64,000 nucleotides of DNA from Rhodobacteraceae bacterium WFHF2C18 (GCA_002166865.1 NHTQ01000004.1:236042-300041); one strand, 5' to 3'. Shown: positions 21,170 through 30,042, numbered from the stretch's first letter. Made by a program: numbers and translations. Notes: a model not told the origin generated them from the letters alone.

Positions 21170-21958
21170 ATGGCCTTCACCCTTGCCACCTGGAACATCA
21201 ACTCCGTCCGCCTGCGCGAGGGGCTGGTCGCGCGTCTGCTGGAAGAGGAAGGCCCGGACATCCTGTGCCTGCAGGAATGCAAGAGCCCGGTGGACAAGAT
21301 CCCCACCGAACGCTTCGCTGAACTGGGCTATCCCTACATGGTGGCCCGCGGGCAGAAGGGCTACAACGGCGTGGCGATCCTGTCGCGCCTGCCGGTGGAG
21401 GATGCGGGCGATCTGGATTTCGCGGGGCTGGGCCACGCGCGGCACGTGGCGGGGCGGCTGGAGGACGGGACGCTCATCCACAATTTCTACGTGCCCGCCG
21501 GCGGCGACAAGCCCGACCGCGAGGTGAACGAGAAATTCGGTCAGAAGCTAGACTACATGGCCGAGCTGCGCGACTGGTTCCGGGACAGCCGCCCGGAGCG
21601 GGCCATTCTGGTGGGAGATCTGAACATCGCCCCGCGCGAGGATGACGTCTGGGATCACAAGAAGATGCTGAAGGTGGTCAGCCACACGCCGGTCGAGGTG
21701 GACCACATGAGGACGGCGCAGGAAGCGGGCGACTGGGTGGACGTCACGCGCAGCGACATCCCGCAGGGACGGCTTTACAGCTGGTGGTCCTACCGGTCGC
21801 CCGACTGGGACGCGGCCGACAAGGGCCGGCGGCTGGATCATATCTGGGCCTCGGGTGACCTGGCCCACGCCTTCCATTCCAGCCGCGTCCTGCGCGCCGC
21901 GCGGGGGTGGGAGAAACCCAGTGACCACGCGCCCGTCTTCGCGACATTTGACCTTTGA
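21170..21958 (+). CDS. xth: Exodeoxyribonuclease III
   Basis: A 262-residue AP endonuclease/3' exonuclease of base excision repair. ATWNINSVRLR at the start, LCLQECKSP with the metal-binding Glu, GYNGVAILSR, LVGDLNIAPREDDVWD with the catalytic Asp/Asn, and RLDHIWAS to SDHAPVFATFDL are all present. The frame opens earlier, but MAFTLATWNIN is the family N-terminus. The thioredoxin gene follows 54 bp later. Confidence 0.95.
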   Translation: MAFTLATWNINSVRLREGLVARLLEEEGPDILCLQECKSPVDKIPTERFAELGYPYMVARGQKGYNGVAILSRLPVEDAGDLDFAGLGHARHVAGRLEDGTLIHNFYVPAGGDKPDREVNEKFGQKLDYMAELRDWFRDSRPERAILVGDLNIAPREDDVWDHKKMLKVVSHTPVEVDHMRTAQEAGDWVDVTRSDIPQGRLYSWWSYRSPDWDAADKGRRLDHIWASGDLAHAFHSSRVLRAARGWEKPSDHAPVFATFDL

Positions 21959-22012
21959 ATCCCGGCCGGCGTTGCTCATATAGGAGGCAACACACAGATT
22001 AGGGTGACGACA

Positions 22013-22930
22013 ATGCTGGAACTGGGCCAAAACCAGAACGCCGCCGCAGGCGACGTGATCAAGGACGTATCCGAAGCCGACTTCATGAAGGAGGTGATCG
22101 AGGCCTCGCAGCAGGTGCCGGTCATCGTGGATTTCTGGGCGCCGTGGTGCGGCCCCTGCAAGACCCTGGGCCCGGCCCTGGAAGAAGCGGTGAAGAAGGC
22201 CGGCGGCAAGGTCAAGATGGCCAAGGTCAACGTTGACGAGAACCAGATGCTGGCGGGGCAGCTTCGCATCCAGTCGATCCCGACCGTCTATGCCTTTTCC
22301 AACGGCCAGCCGGTCGACGGATTCCAGGGCGCGGTGCCGCCGTCCGAGATCGACGGCTTCGTGCAGCGGGTGATCGCGGCCGCGGGCGGTGAGGAGGAAG
22401 GCGGCGGCCTGGAGGAGGCCGTCAAGGCCGCCGATGAGATGCTTGAGCAGGGCGCGGCCACCGATGCCGCGCAGACCTTCGCCGCCGTGCTGCAGGAAGA
22501 CGAGAAGAACGCCGCGGCCTACGGTGGGCTGGTGCGGGCCTACATCGCGCTGGACGATCTGGACCAGGCCGAGGCGATCCTGAACGGTGCGCCGGCGGAG
22601 ATTTCCAAGGCGCCCGAGATGGAGGCGGCCCATGCCGCCCTGGATCTGGCCAAGCAGGCCGCCGAGGCGGGCCCGGTGGGCGAGTTGCGCGCCAGGGTCG
22701 AGGCCGACCCCGACGACCACCAGGCGCGCTACGACCTGGCCAAGGCGCTTTATGCCCACGGCGAGACGCAGGAGGCGGTGGACCAGCTGCTGGAGCTGTT
22801 CCGGCGTGACCGCGCGTGGGGCGACGAGGCGGCCAAGACCCAGCTCTTCACGATCTTCGACGCGCTCAAGCCCAACGACCCGATCGCGCAGAGCGGCCGG
22901 CGCCGGCTGAGTTCGATGATATTTGCCTGA
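22013..22930 (+). CDS. YbbN/CnoX-type thioredoxin with tetratricopeptide tail
   Basis: The 305-residue protein has a thioredoxin domain (VIVDFWAPWCGPCKTLGPAL, Cys46 and Cys49; SIPTVYAF) followed from about residue 125 by TPR-like helices with repeated alanine- and glutamate-rich segments. This is the plan of the co-chaperone YbbN (CnoX), which protects proteins from oxidation and passes them to chaperones. Unlike E. coli YbbN, which has SXXC, this one keeps the CGPC motif. It precedes the Lon-N and Trm112-like genes. Confidence 0.9.
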   Translation: MLELGQNQNAAAGDVIKDVSEADFMKEVIEASQQVPVIVDFWAPWCGPCKTLGPALEEAVKKAGGKVKMAKVNVDENQMLAGQLRIQSIPTVYAFSNGQPVDGFQGAVPPSEIDGFVQRVIAAAGGEEEGGGLEEAVKAADEMLEQGAATDAAQTFAAVLQEDEKNAAAYGGLVRAYIALDDLDQAEAILNGAPAEISKAPEMEAAHAALDLAKQAAEAGPVGELRARVEADPDDHQARYDLAKALYAHGETQEAVDQLLELFRRDRAWGDEAAKTQLFTIFDALKPNDPIAQSGRRRLSSMIFA

Positions 22931-22956
22931 GGCGACGCGCGGGTTACGTTACGGGC

Positions 22957-23601
22957 ATGTTCAATCAAGCCGACCTGCCCGAGGTGCTGCCCGTCTTTCC
23001 GTTGCCGGGGGCGCTGCTCCTGCCGCGCTCGCGGCTGCCGCTGCATCTGTTCGAACCACGCTACCTGGCCATGCTGGACGACGCGCTGAAGGCGCCGGGT
23101 CGGCTGATCGGGATGATCCAGCCCAATGAGGTGCCGGGCCGCGACGGCCCGGGCCTGCACACGATCGGGTGCGCAGGCCGGGTCACGCAGTTCTCGGAAA
23201 CCGAGGACGGGCGCTACATGATCACGCTGACCGGGATCTCGCGGTATCGCGTGCTGGAGGAAGTGGAGGGGTTCACCCCCTATCGCCGCGCCCGGGTGTC
23301 CTGGGACGGGTTCGGGCGCGACTTGGGACCGGCGGACAGCGACCCGGAGTTCGATCGGGCCGGGTTCCTGCGGCTTTTGTCGCGTTATTTCGAGGCGCGC
23401 GAGTTGCAAACTGACTGGGAAACGCTCACGCAGGCCGATGACGAGCTGCTGATCAATTCGCTTTCGATGCTCCTGGGCTTCGAGCCGGAGGACAAGCAGG
23501 CGCTTCTGGAGGCGCCCTCGCTCTCGACGCGGCGCGAGACGCTCGTCACGTTGATCGAGTATGCCCTGCGCGGGGGCGACGGGGCAGAGGTGCGCCAGTG
23601 A
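22957..23601 (+). CDS. LON peptidase N-terminal-domain protein
   Basis: A 214-residue protein with the Lon substrate-binding domain only: [30 protein letters not shown] and [20 protein letters not shown]. There is no ATPase or protease domain. The start [16 protein letters not shown] is the usual one. Its last codons overlap the Trm112-like gene (GTGA), so the two are coupled. The function of these stand-alone domains is not established. Confidence 0.88.
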   Translation: MFNQADLPEVLPVFPLPGALLLPRSRLPLHLFEPRYLAMLDDALKAPGRLIGMIQPNEVPGRDGPGLHTIGCAGRVTQFSETEDGRYMITLTGISRYRVLEEVEGFTPYRRARVSWDGFGRDLGPADSDPEFDRAGFLRLLSRYFEARELQTDWETLTQADDELLINSLSMLLGFEPEDKQALLEAPSLSTRRETLVTLIEYALRGGDGAEVRQ

Positions 23602-23795
23602 CCGGGGGCAATCCCGCCGGCCCCGCCTTCGACCGGCGCATGCTGGAGGCGCTGGTTTGTCCGCGGACCCAGACGACCCTGGAGTACGACGCCGAGGCGC
23701 AGGAACTTGTCAGCCGGGCGGCGGGGCTGGCCTTCCCGATCCGGGGCGGCATCCCGGTAATGCTGGAGGACGAGGCACGCAAGCTGGCGGACTGA
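23598..23795 (+). CDS. Trm112-like small protein with a degenerate zinc site
   Basis: A 65-residue protein starting at GTG 23598 inside the previous stop. [17 protein letters not shown] and [18 protein letters not shown] are the core of the Trm112/YcaR family, small activators of methyltransferases. Only one cysteine remains where the zinc-binding members have four, so it probably does not bind zinc. It ends 22 bp before the convergent GntR gene. Confidence 0.85.
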   Translation: MTGGNPAGPAFDRRMLEALVCPRTQTTLEYDAEAQELVSRAAGLAFPIRGGIPVMLEDEARKLAD

Positions 23796-23817
23796 CGGGT
23801 ACGCGGGCCGGTGCGGC

Positions 23818-24552
23818 TCAGGTCGCGCGGCGCGCCCGGGCGGCCATCACATCGCGCCCCAGATGCTGGGTATAGATTTCCAGTTCATGCAAAGCGCTTT
23901 CGGCCGTGGCGCCGTCGTGGGCCTCGACCCCGTCGGCGATACGCCCGTGCAGGCCCACGATCTCTTCGCGTGAGCGGGCGGTGAAGGTGATCATGTTCAT
24001 AAGCGGCTGCATGGCCTCGACCGCGCCGGCAAGCTGGTAGCTGAGCACCGGGTTGCCGGCGGCATCCACGAGCGCGCGGTGAAAGGCCACGTCGGAGGCG
24101 CAGAAGCTTTCGTCGGACAGCCCCGGCTGGGCCTGGCGGTGGATCTCGGCGCGCATGGTGGCCAGATGGTCGGCGGTGCGCCGCTGCGCGGCCAGCGCGG
24201 TGCAGGCGCGTTCCAGCGCGTAGCGCGCCTCGCAGGCGGTTTCGAAGCTGACGGCATTCATCGACAGCAGCAGCGTCGAGGTGGTGATCTGCTGTCCGTA
24301 GGCCTCTTCGTAGCTCAGGCGATTGACGAAGGCCCCGCCGAAGGCACCGCGTGCGGTCCGGATCAGCGACTGCGCCGCCAGCCGCTTGAGCGCCTCGCGC
24401 ACGGTGGGCCGCGAGACCGCGAACTGCTCGGCCAGTTCGGCCTCGGACGGCAGGCGCTCGTCCACGATCATGCGCCCGTCGATGATGGCATCCCGGATGG
24501 CCTGGGCAATCTGCGCCGACAGGTCGGCCTTCTTGGTCGAGTCGATTTTCAT
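23818..24552 (-). CDS. GntR-family regulator, FadR subfamily
   Basis: The 244-residue protein has a winged-helix domain (ERLPSEAELAEQFAVSRPTV then REALKRL, residues about 33-60) and an all-helical FCD ligand domain with the metal-site residues D at DVAFHRAL and H in later helices. The start ATG 24552 directly touches a 26-bp palindrome (24553-24578), the likely operator. No Shine-Dalgarno sequence is visible, so the message may be leaderless. It diverges from the DUF2182-DUF1326-DinB-dmdA run and is a candidate regulator of it. Confidence 0.92.
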   Translation of the reverse strand: MKIDSTKKADLSAQIAQAIRDAIIDGRMIVDERLPSEAELAEQFAVSRPTVREALKRLAAQSLIRTARGAFGGAFVNRLSYEEAYGQQITTSTLLLSMNAVSFETACEARYALERACTALAAQRRTADHLATMRAEIHRQAQPGLSDESFCASDVAFHRALVDAAGNPVLSYQLAGAVEAMQPLMNMITFTARSREEIVGLHGRIADGVEAHDGATAESALHELEIYTQHLGRDVMAARARRAT

Positions 24553-24578
24553 TTGTCAGACTTTTAAATGTCTGACAA
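24553..24578. promoter_or_regulatory. GntR operator: 9-bp inverted repeat, 8-bp spacer
   Basis: TTGTCAGAC (24553-24561) and GTCTGACAA (24570-24578) are perfect inverted repeats around TTTTAAAT. The palindrome fills the start region of the GntR gene. A GntR dimer bound here would block transcription both ways. Confidence 0.8.
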
Positions 24579-24615
24579 TTTGAGCGCAAGAAGCGAGTCG
24601 TATTGGGGGGGCATC

Positions 24616-25371
24616 GTGCTCGACCGGATCAGGGGCATGACGGGGCGGCACTGGATAGCGCTTTTCGCGCTGATCCTGACCAGCTGGGTGATGCTCTACC
24701 TCATGGCGCTGCCGGCCGAGTTGCGCGCCGCGGGCCGGATCTACGGGGCCGAGTTCCTAGCGGGGCTGTGCCGGGTAACGCCGGATGCCGCCGGCTTCGC
24801 GCGTGTCACGCTGATGTGGGCGCTGATGTCGGCCGCGATGATGGCCCCCACGGCCCTGCCGGCCTTCACCACCTACGACGATCTGCCCACGCGGGGCCGG
24901 TTCGGCACCCTCGTGGCGGGCTACCTGGCCGTCTGGCTGGGATTCTCGGTGCTGGCCGCGGGGCTGCAGATCGTGTTGTTCCGTGCGGACCTTGTCAGCG
25001 CCTTCGGCGACAGCCGCTCGGCCTGGCTGTCGGCGGGGCTGCTGGCGGTGGCGGGTGGCTATCAGTTCAGCCCGTTGAAGGACGCATGCCTGTCGCGCTG
25101 CCGGGCGCCGCTGACCTTCTTTTTCCAGCACTGGGACGAGGGGCCGTGGCGCAACGGGCTGCGGCTGGGGCTGGTGTGCCTGGGCTGTTGCTGGGCGCTG
25201 ATGCTGCTGGCCTTCGTGGGCGGGGTGATGAGCCTGGCCTTCATGGGGGTGGCGACGCTGATCATGCTGACAGAGAAGCTGCCGCAGGCCGGGCAGGTGA
25301 TGACGCGGCCCTTGGGAATCGGGCTGCTGGCCGCGGCGGCCTGGCTGGCCGCAAGGCAATTGGGACTGTAG
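24616..25371 (+). CDS. DUF2182 integral membrane protein
   Basis: About 251 residues with six or seven hydrophobic segments. LMWALMSAAMMAPTALPAFT is the methionine-rich signature of DUF2182, and SPLKDACLSRCRAPLTFF carries two cysteines at the end of a helix. The family is often called a predicted metal-binding membrane protein. The frame is open from ATG 24568, but that codon lies inside the GntR operator; GTG 24616 after a G-rich ribosome site gives the more usual N-terminus (LDRIRGMTGRHW). Its partner DUF1326 gene starts 13 bp after its end. Confidence 0.8.
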   Translation: MLDRIRGMTGRHWIALFALILTSWVMLYLMALPAELRAAGRIYGAEFLAGLCRVTPDAAGFARVTLMWALMSAAMMAPTALPAFTTYDDLPTRGRFGTLVAGYLAVWLGFSVLAAGLQIVLFRADLVSAFGDSRSAWLSAGLLAVAGGYQFSPLKDACLSRCRAPLTFFFQHWDEGPWRNGLRLGLVCLGCCWALMLLAFVGGVMSLAFMGVATLIMLTEKLPQAGQVMTRPLGIGLLAAAAWLAARQLGL

Positions 25372-25384
25372 GGAGGAGGCCGTC

Positions 25385-26068
25385 ATGGCATCGGAAAAAC
25401 TGGACACGCCGGCGAAGATCGACAACCGCATGCCGGGGGTGCCGCGCTCGGGTCAGGGCACGGTGCCCTGGGCGATCAAGGGGGAACTCATCCTCAACTG
25501 CAATTGCACGGTCTTCTGCCCCTGCGTGATCTCGCTGGGGGACCACCCGCCCACCGAAGGGCACTGCATGGGCTGGGCCGGCATCCGGATCGACGAGGGG
25601 CACTACGGCGATGCGGACCTTGGCGGGCTGAACGTGGGGCTGTTGCTGGAGATCCCGGGCAAGATGGCGCGCGGCAACTGGAAGGCCGCCGCCTACATCG
25701 ACGAGCGCGCGGACGAGGCGGCCTTCAACGGGCTGGTGGACATCATGAGCGGCAAGGCCAAGGGGACGACGGGCCTGTTCAAGGTGCTTGTCAGCGAGTT
25801 CCTGGGTGCCGAGCGCGTGCCGGTGGTCTTCGAGACCGAAGGCAAGACGCGCCGGCTGATGGTGGGCCGCGCGATCCAGGGTGAAATCGCGCCGATAGAG
25901 GGCAGTGACGGCGGCGAGGTGGTGGTCACCAACACCAAGTACTGGATGGGCCCCGATATCACCGTGGCCAAGGCCAACCAGGGCCGGGTCCGCGCCTATG
26001 GACGGGTGTGGGATTTCGACGGCCGCTCGGCCGAGATCTGCCAGATCGACTGGAAGGGCCCGCGCTGA
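25385..26068 (+). CDS. DUF1326 domain protein
   Basis: A 227-residue soluble protein. LILNCNCTVFCPCVISLG carries four closely spaced cysteines, followed by HCMGW, which together look like a metal or thiol site. The rest matches DUF1326. DUF1326 and DUF2182 genes are frequently neighbours, so they probably act together at the membrane. Function unknown. The gene overlaps the DinB-like start by one base (TGATG). Confidence 0.85.
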   Translation: MASEKLDTPAKIDNRMPGVPRSGQGTVPWAIKGELILNCNCTVFCPCVISLGDHPPTEGHCMGWAGIRIDEGHYGDADLGGLNVGLLLEIPGKMARGNWKAAAYIDERADEAAFNGLVDIMSGKAKGTTGLFKVLVSEFLGAERVPVVFETEGKTRRLMVGRAIQGEIAPIEGSDGGEVVVTNTKYWMGPDITVAKANQGRVRAYGRVWDFDGRSAEICQIDWKGPR

Positions 26069-26583
26069 TGCCGGTCAGCCCCGCCTGGTGCGCGATGATG
26101 GCGCGCTACAACATGTGGCAGAACCGGGATCTGCTGGGGGCGGCCGATGACCTGGCCCCCGCCGCGCGGGTTGCCGAGCGCGGCGCGTTCTTCGGGACCA
26201 TCGCGGGCACGCTGAGCCACCTGCTGTGGGCGGATCTGGTCTGGATGGCCCGCTTTGCGGGGGGCGAGCGGCCGGCGGGGGATATTGCCGGCAGCGCGGG
26301 GCTTTTCGACGACTGGCCGGACTACAAGGCGCGGCACGCGGCCACCGACGACAGGATCCTTGCCTGGGCCGAGGGGCTGAGCCCGGAAGACGTGACCGGC
26401 GATCTGACCTGGCAGTCCGGTGCGGCGGGGCGCGAGGTGGTCAAGCCCCTTGGGCTGTGCATCGCCCATTTCTTCAATCACCAGACACACCACCGCGGGC
26501 AGTTGCATGCCATGCTGACCGCGGCCGGGGCGCGGCCGGGCGATACCGACCTGTTCCTCATGCCTGACGAGGTGCGCCTGTGA
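26068..26583 (+). CDS. DinB-family protein
   Basis: A 171-residue four-helix protein. MARYNMWQNRDL at the start, LSHLLWADLVWMARF in the second helix and AHFFNHQTHHRGQLHAML near the end give the three histidines of the DinB/YfiT metal site. Some family members are metal-dependent thiol transferases (bacillithiol, mycothiol, glutathione). Start and stop overlap with both neighbours, so it belongs to the same transcript as DUF1326 and dmdA. Confidence 0.85.
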   Translation: MPVSPAWCAMMARYNMWQNRDLLGAADDLAPAARVAERGAFFGTIAGTLSHLLWADLVWMARFAGGERPAGDIAGSAGLFDDWPDYKARHAATDDRILAWAEGLSPEDVTGDLTWQSGAAGREVVKPLGLCIAHFFNHQTHHRGQLHAMLTAAGARPGDTDLFLMPDEVRL

Positions 26584-27689
26584 CCGCGCCGCGACTGTCG
26601 CTCTCGCGCCGGCTGCGCCGCACGCCGTTTTCCGACGGCGTGGAGGCGGCGGGCGTCAAGGCCTATACCGTCTACAATCACATGCTGCTGCCGAGCGTCT
26701 TTCGCAGCCTCGAAGAGGATTATCGGCACCTGAAAGAGGCGGTGCAGATTTGGGACGTGGCCTGCGAGCGGCAGGTCGAACTGCGCGGCCCCGATGCCGG
26801 GCGGTTGATGCAGATGCTCACCCCGCGCGACCTGCGCGGCCTGCTGCCGGGGCGTTGCGCCTATGTGCCCATCGTGGACGAGACGGGCGGCATGCTGAAC
26901 GATCCGGTCGCGGTCAAGCTGGCCGAGGATCGCTGGTGGATCTCGATCGCGGATTCCGACCTGCTCTACTGGGTGAAGGGAATCGCGCATGGCTGGCGGC
27001 TTGACGTGCTCGTGGACGAGCCCGATGTCTCGCCGCTGGCGGTGCAGGGGCCGCGGGCCGACGACCTGATGGCAGAGGTTTTCGGCGATGGCGTGCGCGA
27101 TCTGCGTTTCTTCCGATTCGGGCGCTTCGATTTCATGGGGCGTGACCTGGTGGTCGCGCGCTCGGGTTATTCCAAGCAGGGCGGGTTCGAGCTCTACCTG
27201 GAGGGCTGCGATCTGGGCATGCCGCTGTGGTACGCGCTGATGGAGGCCGGCCGGCCGTGGGACGTGCGCGCGGGCTGTCCCAACCTGATCGAACGGATCG
27301 AGGGCGGCTTGCTGAGCTACGGCAACGACATGACCGACGACAACACCCCCTACGAGTGCTGGCTGGAGCGGTTCTGCAACACCGATTCCGCCATCGGCTG
27401 CATAGGCCGGGACGCGCTCTTGCGCGTGGCCAAGGACGGCCCCGTCCAGAAGATCCGCGCGCTGGAGATCGCCGGCGGGCCCGTGCCGGGTTGTGACCGG
27501 TGGTGGCCGCTGACTGCGGGGGAACAAGGGGTCGGTCGGGTGAGTTCGGCCGCCTGGAGCCCGGATTTCGGCACCAACGTCGCCATCGGCATGGTGCGCG
27601 TGACGCATTGGGCCCCGGGCACGGAACTGACGGTGCAGACCCCCGAGGGGCCGCGGGTCGCCGTCGTGCGCGAGCGTTTCTGGGCGTGA
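26580..27689 (+). CDS. dmdA: Dimethylsulfoniopropionate demethylase DmdA
   Basis: The 369-residue protein belongs to the GcvT aminomethyltransferase fold. RRLRRTPFSDGVEAAGVKAY, TVYNHMLLP, VQIWDVACERQVE, SPLAVQGPRADDLMAEVFG, SGYSKQGGFELYLEG and AGCPNLIERIEGGLLSYGND match the roseobacter DmdA proteins I know, and acuI follows as in Ruegeria. DmdA moves a methyl group from DMSP to tetrahydrofolate, giving methylmercaptopropionate. The start is GTG 26580 inside the DinB stop. Other GcvT-fold demethylases are the alternative, but the signature is strong. Confidence 0.9.
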   Translation: MTAPRLSLSRRLRRTPFSDGVEAAGVKAYTVYNHMLLPSVFRSLEEDYRHLKEAVQIWDVACERQVELRGPDAGRLMQMLTPRDLRGLLPGRCAYVPIVDETGGMLNDPVAVKLAEDRWWISIADSDLLYWVKGIAHGWRLDVLVDEPDVSPLAVQGPRADDLMAEVFGDGVRDLRFFRFGRFDFMGRDLVVARSGYSKQGGFELYLEGCDLGMPLWYALMEAGRPWDVRAGCPNLIERIEGGLLSYGNDMTDDNTPYECWLERFCNTDSAIGCIGRDALLRVAKDGPVQKIRALEIAGGPVPGCDRWWPLTAGEQGVGRVSSAAWSPDFGTNVAIGMVRVTHWAPGTELTVQTPEGPRVAVVRERFWA

Positions 27690-27709
27690 GCCCGGAGGTG
27701 GCCCGGGCA

Positions 27710-27756
27710 GCGAGGGCCAGCCCCTCGCGCTTCCCGGGGTATTTTTGGCAAGATGA
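27710..27756. repeat. Hairpin plus diverged copy of the dispersed repeat
   Basis: GCGAGGG (27710-27716) pairs with CCCTCGC (27722-27728), then CCCGGGGTATTTTTGGCAAG follows. The second part resembles GGGAGTATTTGGACCAAGAA of the repeat at 48561. It separates dmdA from acuI. Confidence 0.45.
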
Positions 27757-27794
27757 CGCAGGGATGGCCCTGCTCAGAGGAACAGGAGAAAGAG

Positions 27795-28790
27795 ATGTTC
27801 AACGCGTTGGTTGTCGAGAAGGACGAGGAGACGGGTAAGACCAGTGCCTCGGTGCAGCAGATCAGCGAAGACGACCTGCCGCACGGCGAGGTGCTGGTCG
27901 CTGTGGAATATTCCACGCTCAATTACAAGGACGGGCTCTGCATCGGTCCGGGCGGGGGCCTTGTGCGGCAGTATCCGCATGTGCCGGGAATCGATTTCGC
28001 CGGCACGGTGGAGGAAAGCTCCGACGAGCGCTACAAGCCCGGCGACAAGGTGGTCCTGACCGGCTGGCGCGTCGGCGAGGCGCACTGGGGCGGCTACGCG
28101 CAAAAGGCGCGCGTGCTGGCCGACTGGCTGGTGCCGCTGCCCGAGGGGCTGACCACCCGCCAGGCCATGGCCGTGGGCACCGCGGGGTTCACCGCCATGC
28201 TGGCGGTCATGGCGCTGGAGGATCACGGGCTCGAGACGGGCCACGGGCCGGTATTGGTCACCGGCGCGACCGGCGGCGTCGGATCGGTGGCGACCGCCGT
28301 GCTGGCGCAATTGGGCCACGAGGTCGCGGCCGAGACGGGCAAGGCCGAGCACGAGGCCTATCTGACCGACCTCGGGGCAAGCCGGATCGTGCCGCGCGCC
28401 GAGCTGGAGGAGGTGACCAAGAAGCCTTTGGAATCGGAGAACTGGGCGGGCTGCGTGGATGCCGTGGCCGGGACAATCCTCGGCCGCGCGCTGAAGCAGA
28501 TGAAATACGGAACCTCGGTGGCGGCCGTCGGGCTGGCCGGTGGCGCGGCCATCGAGGGGGCGCTCATCACCCCCTTCATCCTGCGCGGGGTGAACCTGCT
28601 GGGCATCGACAGCGTGATGCAGCCCTACGGCAACCGCCGGCGCGCCTGGGAGCGGATCGCGCGCGACCTGCCGATGGAAAAGCTTGAGGCCATGGTGCAG
28701 CCCGCGACCCTCTCCGATCTGCCCGAGCTGGGGCGCGATATCCTCAAGGGCCAGGTGAAGGGCCGGGTGCTGGTGGACGTCAACGGCTGA
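27795..28790 (+). CDS. acuI: Acrylyl-CoA reductase AcuI
   Basis: A 331-residue zinc-independent medium-chain reductase. YSTLNYKDGLCIGPGGGLVR, PHVPGIDFAGTV, GTAGFTAMLAV and the NADPH loop VTGATGGVGSVATAVLAQLG match the YhdH/AcuI family. It reduces acryloyl-CoA to propionyl-CoA, removing a toxic product of DMSP breakdown. AGGAGA lies before ATG 27795. It is 105 bp downstream of dmdA in the same direction, the known roseobacter order. Confidence 0.93.
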   Translation: MFNALVVEKDEETGKTSASVQQISEDDLPHGEVLVAVEYSTLNYKDGLCIGPGGGLVRQYPHVPGIDFAGTVEESSDERYKPGDKVVLTGWRVGEAHWGGYAQKARVLADWLVPLPEGLTTRQAMAVGTAGFTAMLAVMALEDHGLETGHGPVLVTGATGGVGSVATAVLAQLGHEVAAETGKAEHEAYLTDLGASRIVPRAELEEVTKKPLESENWAGCVDAVAGTILGRALKQMKYGTSVAAVGLAGGAAIEGALITPFILRGVNLLGIDSVMQPYGNRRRAWERIARDLPMEKLEAMVQPATLSDLPELGRDILKGQVKGRVLVDVNG

Positions 28791-28998
28791 TGGGCGCGGC
28801 GCGGAAGCGACCCGAGGTGACGGTATTTGCCTCTCAAGCGGCGCTGCTGATTGATTCCCGGGGCGCGACCGCGTTACCGTCTGCGCGAGGGGTGTTCGGC
28901 GCGGCTGCCGCGGCCCCAGATAATCCGTGCCCTCCGGCGGCGTCGGCGCCATGCCGCGCGGTCCATATGGGGCATCACGCGAAACAGGAGGGAACCCA

Positions 28999-29415
28999 AT
29001 GTTCAAGACCATCATGACGCCGGTGGACCTGTCCCATCTCGGCGATCTGGACAAGGCGCTTCAGGTCAGCGCCGATCTGGCCAACCACTACGATGCGGAG
29101 GTCCACTATGTCGGCGTCACCGCGGCCACGCCGGGGTCGCTGGCCCACAACCCGCATGAATTCGCGCAGAAGCTCGACGAATTCGCCAAGCAACAGGCCG
29201 GGAAGCACGGAATCAAGGTGAAATCCGATCCGGTGACCAGCCATGATCCCACCACCGATCTGGACGATGCGCTGCTGAAGGCGGTTGGCGAGACCGGGGC
29301 CGACCTGGTCGTCATGCAAAGCCACATGCCGAGCGTGATGGACTACATCTGGCCTTCGAACGGGGGCAAGATGGCCGAGCATGCGAAATGCTCGGTTTTC
29401 GTGGTCCGCGGCTGA
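28999..29415 (+). CDS. Universal stress protein
   Basis: A 138-residue UspA-fold protein. MFKTIMTPVDLSHLGDLDKAL starts the alpha/beta fold and TGADLVVMQSHMPSVMDYIW then KCSVFVVRG ends it. The nucleotide loop Gly-X2-Gly-X9-Gly is reduced, so ATP binding is uncertain. ATG 28999 follows AGGAGGG. It lies 208 bp after acuI and is followed by a terminator. Confidence 0.92.
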   Translation: MFKTIMTPVDLSHLGDLDKALQVSADLANHYDAEVHYVGVTAATPGSLAHNPHEFAQKLDEFAKQQAGKHGIKVKSDPVTSHDPTTDLDDALLKAVGETGADLVVMQSHMPSVMDYIWPSNGGKMAEHAKCSVFVVRG

Positions 29416-29426
29416 TCCCTCAAGCC

Positions 29427-29482
29427 GGCCCCGGCGGGCGCCGCCGGGGCCAGTCGGGCAAGGTTGGCTGCCTTGCTCTTTT
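29427..29482 (+). terminator. Two hairpins, the second with a T-rich tail
   Basis: GGCCCCGGCG (29427-29436) pairs with CGCCGGGGCC (29442-29451). Next, GCAAGG (29458-29463) pairs with CCTTGC (29471-29476), followed by TCTTTT. Together they end the universal stress protein message. Confidence 0.65.
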
Positions 29483-29532
29483 CTCGGCGGAAGCTAAGGT
29501 TCGGTCGCAGCGCGCAGAGCGAGGGTGACGCC

Positions 29533-30042
29533 TTGACCGATCTCGCCGATATCTCCGTCCGGCCCGCCCGGGCCGATGATGCCGAAAGCATCTGGCCCAT
29601 GTTGCGCGGCGTGATCCGCGGGGGCGAAAGTTTCGCCATCGACCGCGGACTGACCCGCGACCGGGCACTGAAAATGTGGCTGGAGGCGCCGCGCGCCACC
29701 TACGTGACTGAACACCAGGGCGAGGTCCTGGGCACCTATTACATCAATACGAACCATCCAGGCGGCGGGGCGCATGTCTGCAACTGCGGCTACATCGTCG
29801 CGCCACAGGCGCGGGGGCAGGGGCTGGCGCGGGCGATGTGCCTGCATTCGCAGGCCGAGGCGCGCAAGCTTGGCTATCTCGCGATGCAGTTCAACCTGGT
29901 CGTGACCACCAACACCGCCGCTGTCCATCTGTGGCAGGACATGGGGTTCGACACCGTCGGCCGGCTGCCGCGGGCCTTCGATCATCCGCGCGACGGCCTG
30001 GTCGATGCCCTGGTGATGATGAAATGGCTGGACGGGGTATAG
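29533..30042 (+). CDS. GNAT-family N-acetyltransferase
   Basis: About 169 residues. ISVRPARADDAESIWPML opens the fold, YIVAPQARGQGLARAMC is the acetyl-CoA binding motif (Q/RxxGxG/A), and NTAAVHLWQDMGF closes it. TTG 29533 with GAGGG just upstream is the best start; the frame remains open upstream to 29464, which lies in the terminator. The substrate cannot be predicted. Confidence 0.85.
   Translation: MTDLADISVRPARADDAESIWPMLRGVIRGGESFAIDRGLTRDRALKMWLEAPRATYVTEHQGEVLGTYYINTNHPGGGAHVCNCGYIVAPQARGQGLARAMCLHSQAEARKLGYLAMQFNLVVTTNTAAVHLWQDMGFDTVGRLPRAFDHPRDGLVDALVMMKWLDGV

Noticed and set aside
24568..24615. ATG 24568 as start of the DUF2182 protein
   Set aside because: It lies inside the GntR operator, leaves no room for a promoter or ribosome site and adds residues outside the usual family N-terminus.
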